Assembly: GCA_009760855.2 (NCBI GenBank)
Contig: WPIO01000057.1
Coordinates: 2,351,001-2,415,000, forward strand
Length of the DNA stretch: 64,000 bases
Reading direction: 5' to 3'
Source: Cristatella mucedo
Lineage: Eukaryota; Bryozoa; Phylactolaemata; Cristatellidae
Part shown: positions 41,401-53,635 of the stretch, piece by piece
Numbering within the stretch: position 1 is the first letter of the stretch
How the letters are laid out: the number at the start of each line of letters is the position of its first letter
The notes under the pieces: generated by a model
Told to the model about the DNA's origin: nothing
The model's database searches: none
Seen by the model: the letters and a program-made list of their open reading frames with translations, nothing else
Program-made: the position numbers and the translations under genes

Positions 41401-42658
41401 TGAACGATAATAATAACAATAATAATGTACTTGATAAAGCACCCTCAGAGAACATAATCTCTTTCTAAGCGCTTTACATTTGCTGCAAAGGGAAATGCAA
41501 TTGAATGGTAAGTAAAATCATGCTTAAAAAACAAACAAAATGAATAACATGGTTAGGGGTGACATGCACAGGGTCAGCATGCAAATGTGGTTAGTGGCAG
41601 CATGCACAGTGTCAGCACGCATCAGCACGTGAAGGACGAATCACAAGGGCCCACTAAATGCTGTTCTAAATAGGTGTGTTTTTAAGTTCCTTTTAAATGT
41701 GGTCAGGATAGGGGATGTTCTGACGCAGGTCGGGAGGGAGTTCCAGGCTTTGGGAGCATACGAACTAAATGCACGGTCTCCAAAGGATTTGAGGTTTATA
41801 CGAGGTATTTCCAGACTGTTGGATTCCGAAAAGCAGGTGGTGCGATGCTTGGCCTGAAGGGGTAGTATATCTGACAGATAGGCTGGAGCCATAGAATGAA
41901 GGGATCTAAAAGTGAGCGACAAAACCTTAACGTCAATCCGTTGCTTGACTGGTAGCCAGTGCAGGTCGGCGAGAAGTGGAGTAATGTGGCAACGGCGACG
42001 CTCACGACAGACAAGCCTAGCTGCAGAGTTATGCACCAACTGCAATCTCCTGATCGCACATGCTGGTAGGCCAGTAAGCAGTGAGTTGCAAAAGTCGAGA
42101 CGGGATGTCACGAATGCATGGACCAACTTAGACGTGGTATCTTTATCTAAACAAGCCCGAATTTTAGCAATGTTATGAAGCTGAAATAGGCGGATTTGAC
42201 TGTGGAGCTGATATGGTCGTCTAACGAGAGGTCACTTTGGAATATGACAGCTATATTTCGAGCTGATTCGACAGGAGATATGCTGGCAGAGCCAATTTTG
42301 AGAGACAGCCTTTCCAATCTCTGAATCACGCTGGGTTTGCCCATAACTGGTAAGTTAGTTTTGTCATCGTTTAGTTTTAGAAAATTTGCTGCAATCCATG
42401 TGTGGATGTCATCAATGCATGCAGCAAGTGAGTTTAGAGAATTTGAGATGCTCGAAAGCTGGGAGGGATCAAAGCAAAGATAAAACTGAGTGTCATTCGC
42501 ATAGAAGTGAAAGCCTAGATTGTGCTTGGCAATCACATCAGCAAGAGGAAGAGTATAAACCATGAAAAAAACCGGACCTAGCACTGAGCCCTGAGGTACT
42601 CCATATTTCCGAGGTACTTCAGATGATCTTTGTCAATTCACGTCAATGCTCTGAACGA
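41401..42658 (-). mobile_element. LINE-A insertion 1 in the right duplicate, with target duplication
   Basis: The 3' tail (AAT/AAC units and hairpin) lies at the left, and the body runs through the C-terminal frame 42126-41641 (RLQLVHNSAARLVCRERRR) and the frame 42584-42147 with FYANDTQFYLCF, where the first catalytic Asp of YADD is replaced by Asn. The 7-bp word TGAACGA occurs at 41401-41407 and 42652-42658, bracketing the element as a target duplication. The insertion is absent from the left segmental copy. Confidence 0.88.
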
Positions 42659-42731
42659 CATCGAAATCGACAGGTATTTTTCCTTAAATTACTGTGTGGC
42701 ATGGCAGCGAAGTGAGGATATTTTCAGAACG

Positions 42732-43805
42732 TTGCTTTGATTCCTCCCAGCCTTCGAGCACCTCAATTTCTCTCAACTCACTTGCTGCATGTATTCATGA
42801 CATCCACACATGGATGGCAGCAAATTTTCTAAACTAAACGATGATAGAACTAACTTACTAGTTAAGGGAAACCCAGTGTGATTCATAGATTGGAAAGGCT
42901 GACGCTCAAAATCGACTCTGCCAGCATATATCCTGTTGAATCGGCTCGAAATGTAGGTGTCATGTTCCAAAACGACCTCTCGTTAGACGACCTTATCAGC
43001 TCCGCAGTCAAATCTGCCTATTTTCAGCTTCATAACATTGCTAAAATTCGGGCTTTTTTAGATAGGGATACCACCTCCAAGTTAGTTCATGCATTCGTGA
43101 CATCCCGTCTCGACTTCTGCAACTCACTGCTTACTGGCCCACCAGCATGTGCGATCAGGCGATTGTAGCTGGTGCAAAACTCCGATGCTAGGCTTGTCTG
43201 TCGTTAGCGTAGCAGTTGCCACATTACACCACTTCTCGCCGACCGGCACTTGCTCCAAGTCAAGCAACGGATCGACTTCAAGGTTCTGTCGCTCACTTTT
43301 AGGTCACTTCATTCATTTGCTCTAGCCTATCTCTCAGATGTACTCCCTCATCAGGCCAAGTATCGTAATCAGCTTTTCGGAATCCAACAGTCTACAAATA
43401 CCTCGTTCATACCTCAAATTTTCTGGACACCGTGCGTGTAGTTCGTATGCTCCCAAAGCCTGGAACTTCCTCCCGACCTGCGTTAGAACATCCCCTTACC
43501 TTACCAAATTTAAAAAGAACTCAAAACACTGCTATTTAGGACAGCATTTAGTGTGTCCCTGTGATTCGTCCTTCGTGTGCCTATGAGTGCTGACTATGTG
43601 CATGCTGCCACTAACCACATTTCCATGCTGACCCTGTGCATGTCACCCCTAACCGTCTTATTCATTTTGTTTGTTTATAGAGCTTGATATTACTGACCAT
43701 TCAACTACATTTCCCTTTGCAGCAAATGTACAGCGCCTAGAGAGAGATTGAGTTCCCTGAGGGCGCTTTATCAAGTGCATTATTATTATTTTTATTATTA
43801 TTATA
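42732..43805 (+). mobile_element. LINE-A insertion 2 in the right duplicate
   Basis: It starts at the PSQPSSTSNSLNSLAACI region, is open at 42878-43168 (LSLDDLISSAVKSAYFQLHN) and carries stops near 43165 and 43205. It ends with the 3' UTR, a hairpin (CAGCGCCTAG...GGGCGCTTTA near 43730-43770) and (ATT)n. It is absent from the left copy. Confidence 0.85.
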
Positions 43806-44217
43806 TCGTACCAACGATGTACTTGTTGCCATAATCAGGAAATAAATTGCGGATTACTTTCCTAAGGTTCTTTATTGAAGGTGGCAACCTCAAACGCACT
43901 GTTTCAAGCATTGATACCTCGATAAAAATATTTTCTTTGGTAGCTAGTAGTACTGGCTGCCTTACGTTACCGACAACCAATTCGGATGTTTTTTGACAGC
44001 ATACATGAATAGCCGAGGAAACTATAAACCTCATACAATGCGGTAGAGGCAGTTTACTGCCAATTTCGAACGTATGAGTTTCCTTTTTAGTAACCCAAAG
44101 TTGCTTCAAACTGGGTAAATACTTGGTAGGCCTCTTTTTTACAGCGCGAAATTGCAACAATAAAGCAGGTTCAAAATTGACGAACGTTTCTATACTAATA
44201 AAGGTTTTATACAACAC
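43801..44217 (-). other. 138-codon open frame downstream of the peptide copy, doubtful
   Basis: This frame in the right duplicate contains RPTKYLPSLKQLWVTKKETH. The matching left-copy DNA keeps KYLPSFKQLWVTK but has stops shortly after, and most base differences between the copies change the amino acid. The pattern fits slowly decaying non-coding DNA better than a constrained exon. Confidence 0.2.
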
Positions 44218-44240
44218 CTAGCCTTGTTGATTCGTGGATA

Positions 44241-44763
44241 TTAACCAAGGTGTGAGATAACATGACCTTCATGTTCGAGACCGAGGGCGACGTGACCTGC
44301 TTTGCATACTACTTCGCGGACGATTTTTGCACCAGAACTTACAGTTGCTTTAACTACATGGTCTGCTATCTTCTCAATAGTAGAGAGCAAAATTCTCACG
44401 GATTCTTCATAATCTACAATAGTAAATGTTCAGTTGTTAGTGCATTCAGAGAAAGAGAGACGAGCAAGTGAAAGTGAGAGAAGTAGATAAGAGTCGTTAA
44501 TTGCACAATGACAGCTAAAGATATTCACTTTTCTCAACTCGTTTGAGTTAATTCAGTTATTCATTGCTAAGACGTGCGTCCACCTTGAGGTCCTGCAAAA
44601 TCATTATCTTAAGTGCATCGTTGCTTAGTTGTCAAAATTGGAGGCTTGAAAAGAATCTGTCACAGATGACTCACGAAACTGTTTCAAAACTCACCTGCGC
44701 TATGCCAGCTGCTAAGGCTCGACACAGAATGGACAATACGACGGTAGCTGCTACGAGCTTCAT
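44241..44763 (-). pseudogene. Secreted peptide gene, right copy, probably inactivated
   Basis: Exon 1 starts at 44763 with MKLVAATVVLSILCRALAAG. Exon 2 (44413-44241) is open for 57 codons beginning YEESVRILLS after the acceptor ATTGTAG and ending ISHLG, TAA. Both match the left gene's layout, and exon 2 has the same length. Exon 1 has one extra A before the conserved donor (44674-44669), so the two exons do not join in frame. An alternative donor GTGAGT at 44694 does not fit the phase either. The TATA-like box and AATAAA of the left copy are also altered. A base-calling error or an unseen splice form could rescue it. Confidence 0.5.
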
Positions 44764-46110
44764 TGTTTAAATAAAGAGAATCCCGGCTTTCTGGGAAAAG
44801 AAACTCTCCTGGACAGAGAGGTTGTCGTAAATACCGAGAAGCTAGCAATCCGTTTCTTTCTATCGCCTTTTAAGTTTTAGAAATCTTTGCTTCCGTTGGT
44901 TGGTACGCTATGTAGCTGAAGTAATTTTAAAGATGTAACGGTAGTATTCGCCTGATTGATACCACAATATAAAAATATCCGTGAGAAGCTAAGAAAAAAC
45001 ATGATTTAAGCTTTCCAAAAATTAAAAAGTCATTAGAAGTTCTGACACCAAGTTTTTGTATCTATCAGTTTTACCTTGCATGCAATTAGTGGAACTTTAA
45101 ATCTTACTCTGACGGCTATTTATTCATAGTTAGTGCAGAAACAACCTTTATTCAGAATAAGGCAACCTGCATACCCTAGATAAAATAAAAAAGTTCTAAT
45201 TCTAGAAATAGATTTTTAGCTGTGGATTTCTAATTCTAAAAGTACTTAAATGATCGCTCACTAAAATTAATGATACCAATTTTTTTTAAATAAATGTATA
45301 CATAATTCAAATGTAAATGATCAAGATTTTCCTACCAACTTTCTCAAGGCTACTTGCTTGAATTGTATCAAAATGACTCAACAAGATCTCGCATAAAGTT
45401 AATTTGAATAACTTACTGACGTTAGGGTGCAGCTGTCAACGTCGGGTTTTGTCTACTGTCTACAGCATCAGACGTTGCATTTGATTACAGGTATAATATG
45501 CGTGTATGATGCTACATTCTTAGATTGGGTTTAACGAGAATTCCCTCAGGTTAAACCAATCATTGTACTTATTTTCGGCGTAACTAAAATGGTTGAATTT
45601 GTGACTAGATATTCATGCAGTAAATCGCACGTCTAGTTAAAGTGCACCGAAGAATGAAAAGCGATGCTACGTGAAGCTTGCGTTAGCTAAGTAAGTGAAT
45701 TACTATCAAGAGACCAACTGTAATCACTCGAGTCAATTTGCTCGGCTTAAAAGATGGTAGTATATGTAAAGCATGAGTTGACGGAAAACGAAAAACCGAC
45801 GGACGAATTGCAGAAGAGCAATAGGAAGAGTAGAGAGTTGGACAGTCCACTACCTTGACATTTCAAAGCATATGATCCCATCTATTTATCACTAAAAGCT
45901 CGAAAAGTTCCGTCGAGATTGAACCCGCATGGCCTGCAGTATTTAGAGTGAAATTCAACTTGATCAGGCTTCGAGACTAAAATTATATCCATTTTGTGGT
46001 CCCAAAATCCAGGAGATCCAAGCCACGTTTATTGTAAAATCTTTTTTCTGAAATACTTTAAAATTTTAATGCTTCTGATAATCTAAGCTACATTTGCAAG
46101 CAGACCTTAA

Positions 46111-46430
46111 CACATACGAACCTCAAGACCATTGGGGACAGTGCCTGTAGAATCATGCTTCCACAATCCTGATACTCAGTATTGCCGCTTGTCATAACAT
46201 CCCTTCACATGACGACATTTAAAAAGAAGCTTAACATGCACTTGGTTACAGCTTTTAGTGGGTCATGCTGATTCGTCCTTTGTGTGCTTACCTGCTTACA
46301 CTATGACTGCTGTCTGCGGATGTTACCACTAAACATTTAGTCATGAATTTTTTCCAGCATCTGTCAAGTACCCTGAAAATATGTACTTCTGTGATGGCGC
46401 TATATAAATGTATTATACTTTTTTATCATT
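46111..46430 (+). mobile_element. LINE-A 3' fragment, degenerate
   Basis: Decayed matches to the end of the ORF (PRTNLKSFGDRAF region) and 3' UTR, and a reduced tail GATGGCGCTATATAAATG with an imperfect ATT end. Confidence 0.6.
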
Positions 46431-46449
46431 ATATTCTTCCAGCACCCTT

Positions 46450-46650
46450 AGTGAAATCTATCCACTAACCACATTTGCATGCTGACCCTGTGCATGTCAC
46501 CCCTAACCATATTATTCATTTTGTTTGTTTTTCAAGCATGATTTTACTTACTATTCAATTGCATATCACTTTGCAGCAAATGTAAAGCGCCTAGAAAGAG
46601 ATTAAGTTCTCTGAGGGCGCTTTATCAAGTGAAACATTATTAATATTATC
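46450..46650 (+). mobile_element. LINE-A orphan 3' end
   Basis: The 3' UTR from CACTAACCACATTTGCATGC through the hairpin (AAAGCGCCTAG...GGGCGCTTTA) and an (ATT)n-like end. Close to consensus. Confidence 0.85.
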
Positions 46651-48382
46651 CACTTTAAGCTCTTTACACATCTTTTTGAGAAAGAATGATGACATAATAG
46701 CTAATGGTGTGCATCATATCAAAAAGCTTAACATTGGTTAGACCTAACTTACACAGAGACAAAATTTAAAATACGGTTAGTGGTAGCATGTTCAGTATTA
46801 ACACACGAAGGACGACTCCAAATGAAAAACTTAATGCGTTATTGAATTGCTAGTCATACGTGATGCCATATTACTCATGTCTATTTATTACAGCCTACCT
46901 GCACATTGCTGCGAGTGATGAGTATTAATACGTGGTAGAATAAAAGCTAGCATGGGAAGCATTCCAGTGAACAATCAAAGGATCACACTCTTGGAGCGTG
47001 ATCAACTTTTAGACGTTGCGACCTAAAATCAGCAGCTATAATGTGCAAACCTTCTGCTACCAGCTACACTCATTAATAGCTATACTTCATTGTAATTAAA
47101 AAAAATCATGAACGTAACCCATTGCCAAATTATCCTACTAGTATTTGCAAAATGTTATATCTTAAAAGTTCCTCATCCAAAGCAGAACATGCGAAAACAG
47201 TTGTAAAAATTAATTGCTGAAAGGAAAGCAGTAGAAGATTGTCTGACCAGAGCAATCGCATCCTTGTCTTTCATCTGAGATCTGTTCTGAAGTAATCTGT
47301 TGAAACTCAAGCGTTTGGATTAGTTACTTTATATCTCTTAAAAGCTGAATATTTCATCTGATTAGTAAAATTTTAATCTAATCTTTATGCCGGCACCAAA
47401 AGGAATTCTCTAGAGAATAATGGCTATCTTTTATTCGTTTGAGGTGTGTGACAAGAAAACTATTAGTTCATTAGTGCAAACGAAAAATGCATTCCATATG
47501 TCACAATCTGGACTGATAACGTTGTTGTCTATATGATTCAAATGTGGGCATACGCACCGATGTCCACTACTACTTATCTAGTCAGCCATTAAAAATAGAA
47601 TTCCCACTACATGCGTGCATTGCATCCTATTACATGACTCCATTCTTTAGCTGTGCAGCACCATCATAAATAATATCCATAATATCATCACCGTAATTGC
47701 AGCGCATCAACCGAAATCGCCAATGCAATTGCGGAATTCCATATATATATATTGCAATAACTCCTTTAACATACAACTTATATGCAATTTAATTTCTCGA
47801 GACTTCCCATTTGACTCAGCAAGGCTTCTCACTTTCTGTTTGCCGAGTTACACGGAATCTCATTGCTATTGTAGTGAAGAAAAATCTACAGAGCCTCAAG
47901 TTTACCGTATGAAAGTCTCACAAATGGCACTGCATTAGATACGTGGCACTTAATAGGCTCACTCGTCGACAAATTAATTTGCATTACTTGAAGATCAGCA
48001 CGTGCTCTAAACGTTCGGAAAATTTCCATAAAAAATTATAAAGCCAATTCTTGCAAAAGCAGGGTTCCTGTGAGGTGACATTAATCTTGCCTGAGGTTTC
48101 TTGGCTCAGATTTAATCTATTCTAATCGACGTAGCTATTTCATCTCTGTCTTTTTAGATAAGCCATTCGCTCATGCTATCTCATCGATCAGAGAGCCTTG
48201 CCTTGCCCGCTTTATTTTGTATCATTGCTTTTCAGCTCATAGTCGTCGTGTCTTTCAATGAACTTCATTCAATTGGCTGGTGGTTAGGCGCATGTCCATA
48301 CTACTGCCTGTATACAAGTTCTTCTCTCTTTTGGCTAATCGGTTTCAATTCACCTAGGTCACACGTTTGTATGTAAAAAAGA
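46651..48382. other. AT-rich unrecognised stretch
   Basis: Apart from a decayed reversed LINE-A 3' UTR piece near 46765-46830, no repeat or gene was recognised over 1.7 kb. Confidence 0.45.
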
Positions 48383-48545
48383 ATAGCTGGTTAAACAACT
48401 TTTTTGCATAGCGACAGTGGAGCATTTACGGCTATCACCACGGCTTGCAGCTGCAATAAAGGATCGCACACCACACGATTCGAACCCACGACCTTGGGGA
48501 CGAGGTCGTGAAAAGCAAACACCTTATCTAGAAAGCCCTAATTAG
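48383..48545 (-). mobile_element. SINE-1 copy
   Basis: On the minus strand: GATAAGGTGTTTGCTTTTCA, then GGTTCGAATCGTGTGGTGTG with the B box, then TTTATTGCAGCTGCAAGCCG and the shared CTATGCAAAAAAGTTGTTTA end. Confidence 0.78.
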
Positions 48546-49424
48546 CTAGAATAGTCAGTTTTGTCTAGCTTGCAATATTTCCTAGAGAATATGAGTTGTT
48601 GCCTGTGTAATTTGGATGCGTTGCTTATGGAGATACAATGAACGTTACAAACAATAGTAAACGACTCTCTATCTACTTCATTCTTTGACATTAGCAGGCA
48701 TCATACTCAAGTGCGATTGTTAGTTCTTGGTTTTACTTCCAATTTCATTCATTATTTGGTCACTGATATGGAAATTAGGTTTAGGGTACAACTTCAAACC
48801 TTACCTACTAATGTAACCTTATTATTAGAAGCATGTACTTTCTTAATTTTGCAGCTATCTATTAGATCATCTTCCTTTTAGTGCCACCGCAAGCTTTAAT
48901 TTGGTGTTTTAGTGACCAGGTAGTATTTTCTGTCCTTAATGACTGAGGCTGTGCATTAATTGACGAAGAGGTAACACAGCTTCCTCGACAACGCCATATT
49001 TACTTTGACGTACTCAAACTTTGTCATGGGTCTCCTAAATTACGGAGCTCGTAAATTTCTTATCACAGATCTCCGAAAAAGTTCTACCCAGAGGTCACAG
49101 CATGATACTCAAACATTATATATCTTATTATTTCTTTGAAAAATGCAAATGAATCCATACACGTTTTAAGTGATTTCGTTAGTGGTTCGTAAATGACGAT
49201 CCGGAATAATTGTCAAAAATTACCCCAAGTTTGAAAATCAGATCTGCCTAACTGGTTGACAAGTTTTCGAAGGCATCGACAATACTTATTGACTTGCAAA
49301 TATTATGTATACTGTAAGTTTATTGGTTCAACCAATGATGGTGATGATTTTCATAACATCAAATTAAAAAGTAGGGTTAAGAAATCAAAAAAGCTCAAAA
49401 AGATAGAACCTAAAGTGGGTGCAA
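48546..49424. other. AT-rich unrecognised stretch
   Basis: Nothing recognised. A 64-codon plus-strand frame at 49256-49450 is Lys-rich and runs into the LINE-A fragment. Confidence 0.45.
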
Positions 49425-50145
49425 AACCTTTAACTCGATGCTATGCTTGACTGGGAGCTAGTGAGGTCGGTGAGAAGTGGTGTGATGTTGCAACTGTTAC
49501 GTTCACAACAGACAAGCGTAGCCCAGAGCATTGCACCAGCTGTAAGCGCCTGGTTGCACAGGTTGCCGGTAGGCCAGAAAGTAGTGAGTTAAAGAAGTCT
49601 GGACAGCTGATAGTCGAATAGTCACAAATATATAGATTCTGGACTCGAAACTATTTGTTCATCATTGTCGTATTCATTGTACTCTTAGGAGTCTTGGTAC
49701 TTATGTGATCTACTCCGCCACCAGGCCAAGCATCGTACCACACGCTTTTTGGAAGCAAACTGTTGACTTATTTCTGGTACAAACCTCAAATCATTTGGAG
49801 ACCTAGCGTTTATTTCGCATGCTCCCAAAGCCTGGAACTCACTCCCGACTTCCTTCACGGCTTTCCTGACTTAACCACACTAAAAAAAGAGAAATTAAAA
49901 GCACACCTATTTATGACATCATTTAGCGGGTCCCTATGATTCGTTCTTTATGTGCTTATGTGTACTGACACTGCTGCATGCTACCACTGTGCACGTCACC
50001 CCTAAACATGTTATTCATATTGTTTAGTAAGCAAGATATTTCCAATCACCATTCGATTGTGTTTCCTTGGCAGCAAATATATAGCGCCTAGAAAGAGATT
50101 GAGTTCTCTTATGGCGCTGTATCAAGTGTACAATTATTATATTAT
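49425..50145 (+). mobile_element. LINE-A copy with inverted 5' part (twin-priming form)
   Basis: Positions 49425-49625 are the reversed C-terminal region (minus strand, RLQLVQ...to KVL). From about 49705 the same ORF continues in forward orientation at the next consensus position ([10 protein letters not shown]-like) to the 3' UTR, hairpin and ATT end at 50145. The breakpoint sits between consecutive parts of the element, as expected for twin priming. Confidence 0.75.
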
Positions 50146-50534
50146 GAAAATTGACTCTAACCTATCTTCAAGGCCTTTGGATCTAAAATATGAGTTTATA
50201 TGTGATAGAATCAAGTTAGGACGTTGGTATCTCATACTCAAAAGAAGCATCGCAGGTATTGAAAGACATCTCCTACAGTGAATGCAACAAAACCTTCAGT
50301 TGGATGACACACGATACCTACGCAAATAGACAAAAAACTATGCCACTAAAACCAAAATAAACCTCTTGATCATCCAAATCAAAGGTAAATTAATATTTTT
50401 CGTCAATGTTTTTTCGATTAACACAGAGTGCCAGCTGTGACAGAGTACTTAGGATCGAATAACTAAAATTCTGCATGCAAGATGAGGCATTTGGTACAAC
50501 TTGAACTCCATTGTGTCTGCTTTGCGAATCCATT

Positions 50535-50625
50535 AGGTCCATCAAATGTAAAGCACCTAGGAAGAGATTAAGATGTCTGACGGCGCTCTATCAAGTGCAT
50601 TATTATTATTATCATTAACATGCTT
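50535..50625 (+). mobile_element. LINE-A orphan tail
   Basis: AAATGTAAAGCACCTAGGAA through GGCGCTCTATCAAGTGCA and (ATT)n. Only the hairpin is left. Confidence 0.8.
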
Positions 50626-51409
50626 TAATCTTCGACCTCTCATTAACCCTACCAGCTGAAGCCTACCATCTGATATTGATTTTTAGGGTGATTGATTTAC
50701 AGTAAGGAAATTTCGAGCCTTAAGTTGGAAAAATAAATCTTCATTTACTCATCATTCAGCAAGTGCCAGGTCTAATTATGGCAATGGAAGATCTGTGCTC
50801 CAACTCGAGAGGAAGACGTGACATTTTTACATGCTTCTCTCCTTTGATGCGTCATGACTCATTTTCCTGTACCCTACCTACATATGTACATACGTGATGA
50901 TTATTTAAATGTGGCAGGTTGGATGCTGGCATCAATGTATTCCAGTCAACACATAACGAATCATGCTGTTAGTGCGTGATCAATGTATACTAGCTCTCCG
51001 TCTAGTATCTAACATTAGCAGCTGGACATTACAATAACATGAAAAACGAGTAATTGGTTTCATTCATTGTGGTCTATTCAACTTTTAAAGAACAAAAGTG
51101 CAATCTTGATGGCAAATGATTACAACGATTTTTTTTAATCAACATCGAAATAAAAACAGCAGAGCAATCGCTTACTAGAGCAATTTCTTAATTTTTGAAT
51201 AAATTTGGAGCTTACCAAAGCCAATCGATTGCATAGAAAGAGTTATAGTGACACAATGTTAGTCTGAATGAATTGGAACTAAGTCGCAGATTGATATGGA
51301 CCACGATCAAAGCTCGCTAAGCAAAATAACATTACCGATTGCAAATTCCGCACCCTAAAGGCTACCAAAACTTATTCTAGTATTTTATTCTTATTTTTGT
51401 TAGTATTAT
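50626..51409. other. AT-rich unrecognised stretch
   Basis: Nothing recognised. Confidence 0.45.
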
Positions 51410-51690
51410 TATGGCTACTATATATGACAGAATTTAGTGAGTCCCTATGATTCGTCTCTTATTTGCTCATGCATGCTGACACTGTTGCATCCTGCCACTG
51501 ACCACACTTGCATGCTGACCCAGTGCCTGTCACCCCTAACCATGTTATTCACGTTGTATATCAAGCATGATACCACTCACCAGTCAATCGCGTTTCTTGT
51601 GTAGCAACTATTAAGCACATAGAAAGAGATTGATTACCCGAGTGCGCTTTATTAAGTGTAATATTATTATTACTATTAAGATGTGTAAAC
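51410..51690 (+). mobile_element. LINE-A 3' UTR fragment
   Basis: From ACAGAATTTAGTGAGTCCCT through the 3' UTR to a decayed hairpin (GTGCGCTTTATTAAGTG) and ATT repeats. Confidence 0.78.
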
Positions 51691-52180
51691 AATGTTCGAT
51701 CATCATCCTAAAGTATCATTTTTTATATGCATCAAATACAATATGAGATCGTAAGAATATTAAGTAACTTTTCTAACGAACTAAAATGGCCCTCTTTCTG
51801 TCACTACTGTTACACTGTATCTGTCTTTTCAGCTCTCTTTATCTATCTGTCTCACACTTTCTTTGTCTCTTTGTCTCTCTCACTCTCTCTCTCCCTCTTT
51901 CTCTTTATGCACTCTGCAAGAGCCTCACAATTCACTTCTAAAGACCCTATTCTTATGGGGGTAATAACAAACGCGGCATCAAGCATGCATAAATTAGAAG
52001 AATCACGTTTAGCTTAGCATGCCGTTTCCCACATGCAGAATCTCATAGCCAGCAGCTATTAGTAAATCTGTGCAGTGACACCCAGTTTATCTTGCACTGG
52101 CACCCACTTAGTCCACATATTATAGCATCACAGCATTAAGAAGCTCACAGGGTGCATAAAAGCTGACCAGCAACCATTAT
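51691..52180. other. Unrecognised stretch with short CT tract
   Basis: A CT-rich run lies at about 51865-51905. No gene or repeat family was seen. Confidence 0.45.
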
Positions 52181-52183
52181 TCT

Positions 52184-52744
<561 letters not shown>

Positions 52745-53635
52745 GACAAATGTAATGTATCTCCTTCTGTCACTCCACAAAGCCATAAAGACCAAGTGGG
52801 TTTTAGGGGACAGTTTTGTTTAGAGCACTCACAGCCTGAGCGGCTTTCGGGGCGCATTCAGTAGCCAAATTAATTCATCTCACGCAAAAAAGATAAAGTG
52901 GGAAGCATAGCAGAGTCAGGAGAGCAGTTGAGGTAGTAACTAGCATGGAAGTAGCAACTCAGGACATTTGAAAAGGATGAGCCATGGCCGGAAGCAGGAG
53001 AGTAGTTATCGTTGCATAAGAACTGTGAAAGTGAGTTCCCCAATCTAGGACTTGCTGAGCAAAAGCTTCTGTCGTAAGTCTTTAAGCTGAGCAAGAAAAC
53101 AGCTAATTTATTGTCCAAACAAGACCCGAGGGCACTAAGAGTCTGAAACTAGCTCAGCAGTTTAGCTAGGTCCGGAGGAGCCAAGCCGTGGCGGGCCTCG
53201 TGGGTCAGCGTTAGAACTTAGCTGTGTATCCGATGATCAACCGAAAGCCATACTAGATCTTTTACCAAAGGCGATACGTGGTCAAACCGCTAGAACTTGA
53301 AAACTAGCCTTGCATATTCATAGCCAGCTGCTGTGGCCTAGTTGGTTAATTTGGTACCCCAGCCAAAAGAGAATTACAATAATCAAGTCGAGACAGAACT
53401 AGGGAGCTAGCTAAATTTCCTGCAAGCCACTGTTGAAGACCGCTTCTAATCTTAGATAGAGTTTGCAAATGTAGTCAACCGTCGAAAACGACACCTAAAT
53501 TTCGAGCACACGGTGACGCTCTTACTGCAGCATCCCCTATTAGAAGACCAAAGCCTTTTAATCCAGCCACACGCTTATGGTTTTGTATGAGCAGCAGTAC
53601 AGTTTTATCGTCATTTAGTTTTAAAAAGTAAAATA
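52745..53635 (-). mobile_element. LINE-B copy, decayed
   Basis: On the minus strand the order is LKLNDDKTVLLLIQNHKRVA near 53630-53560, LGVVFDG, a degraded middle, then the FCSASPRLGNSLSQFLCND region and the 3' UTR to ACATTTG at 52745. Several frameshifts. Confidence 0.78.

Larger units (their letters stand above)
40585..46110. repeat. Duplicated segment, right copy, split by two LINE-A insertions
   Basis: The three blocks homologous to the left copy are 40585-41400, 42659-42731 and 43806-46110. Between them sit LINE-A copies in opposite orientations. Divergence from the left copy is roughly 11-15% in non-coding blocks by eye, with small indels. Both outer edges adjoin LINE-A fragments. The peptide gene here is damaged. 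Confidence 0.85.

Noticed and set aside
44262-44471. 69-codon plus-strand frame with several Cys
   Set aside because: It is the antisense shadow of peptide exon 2 and is not open in the left copy.
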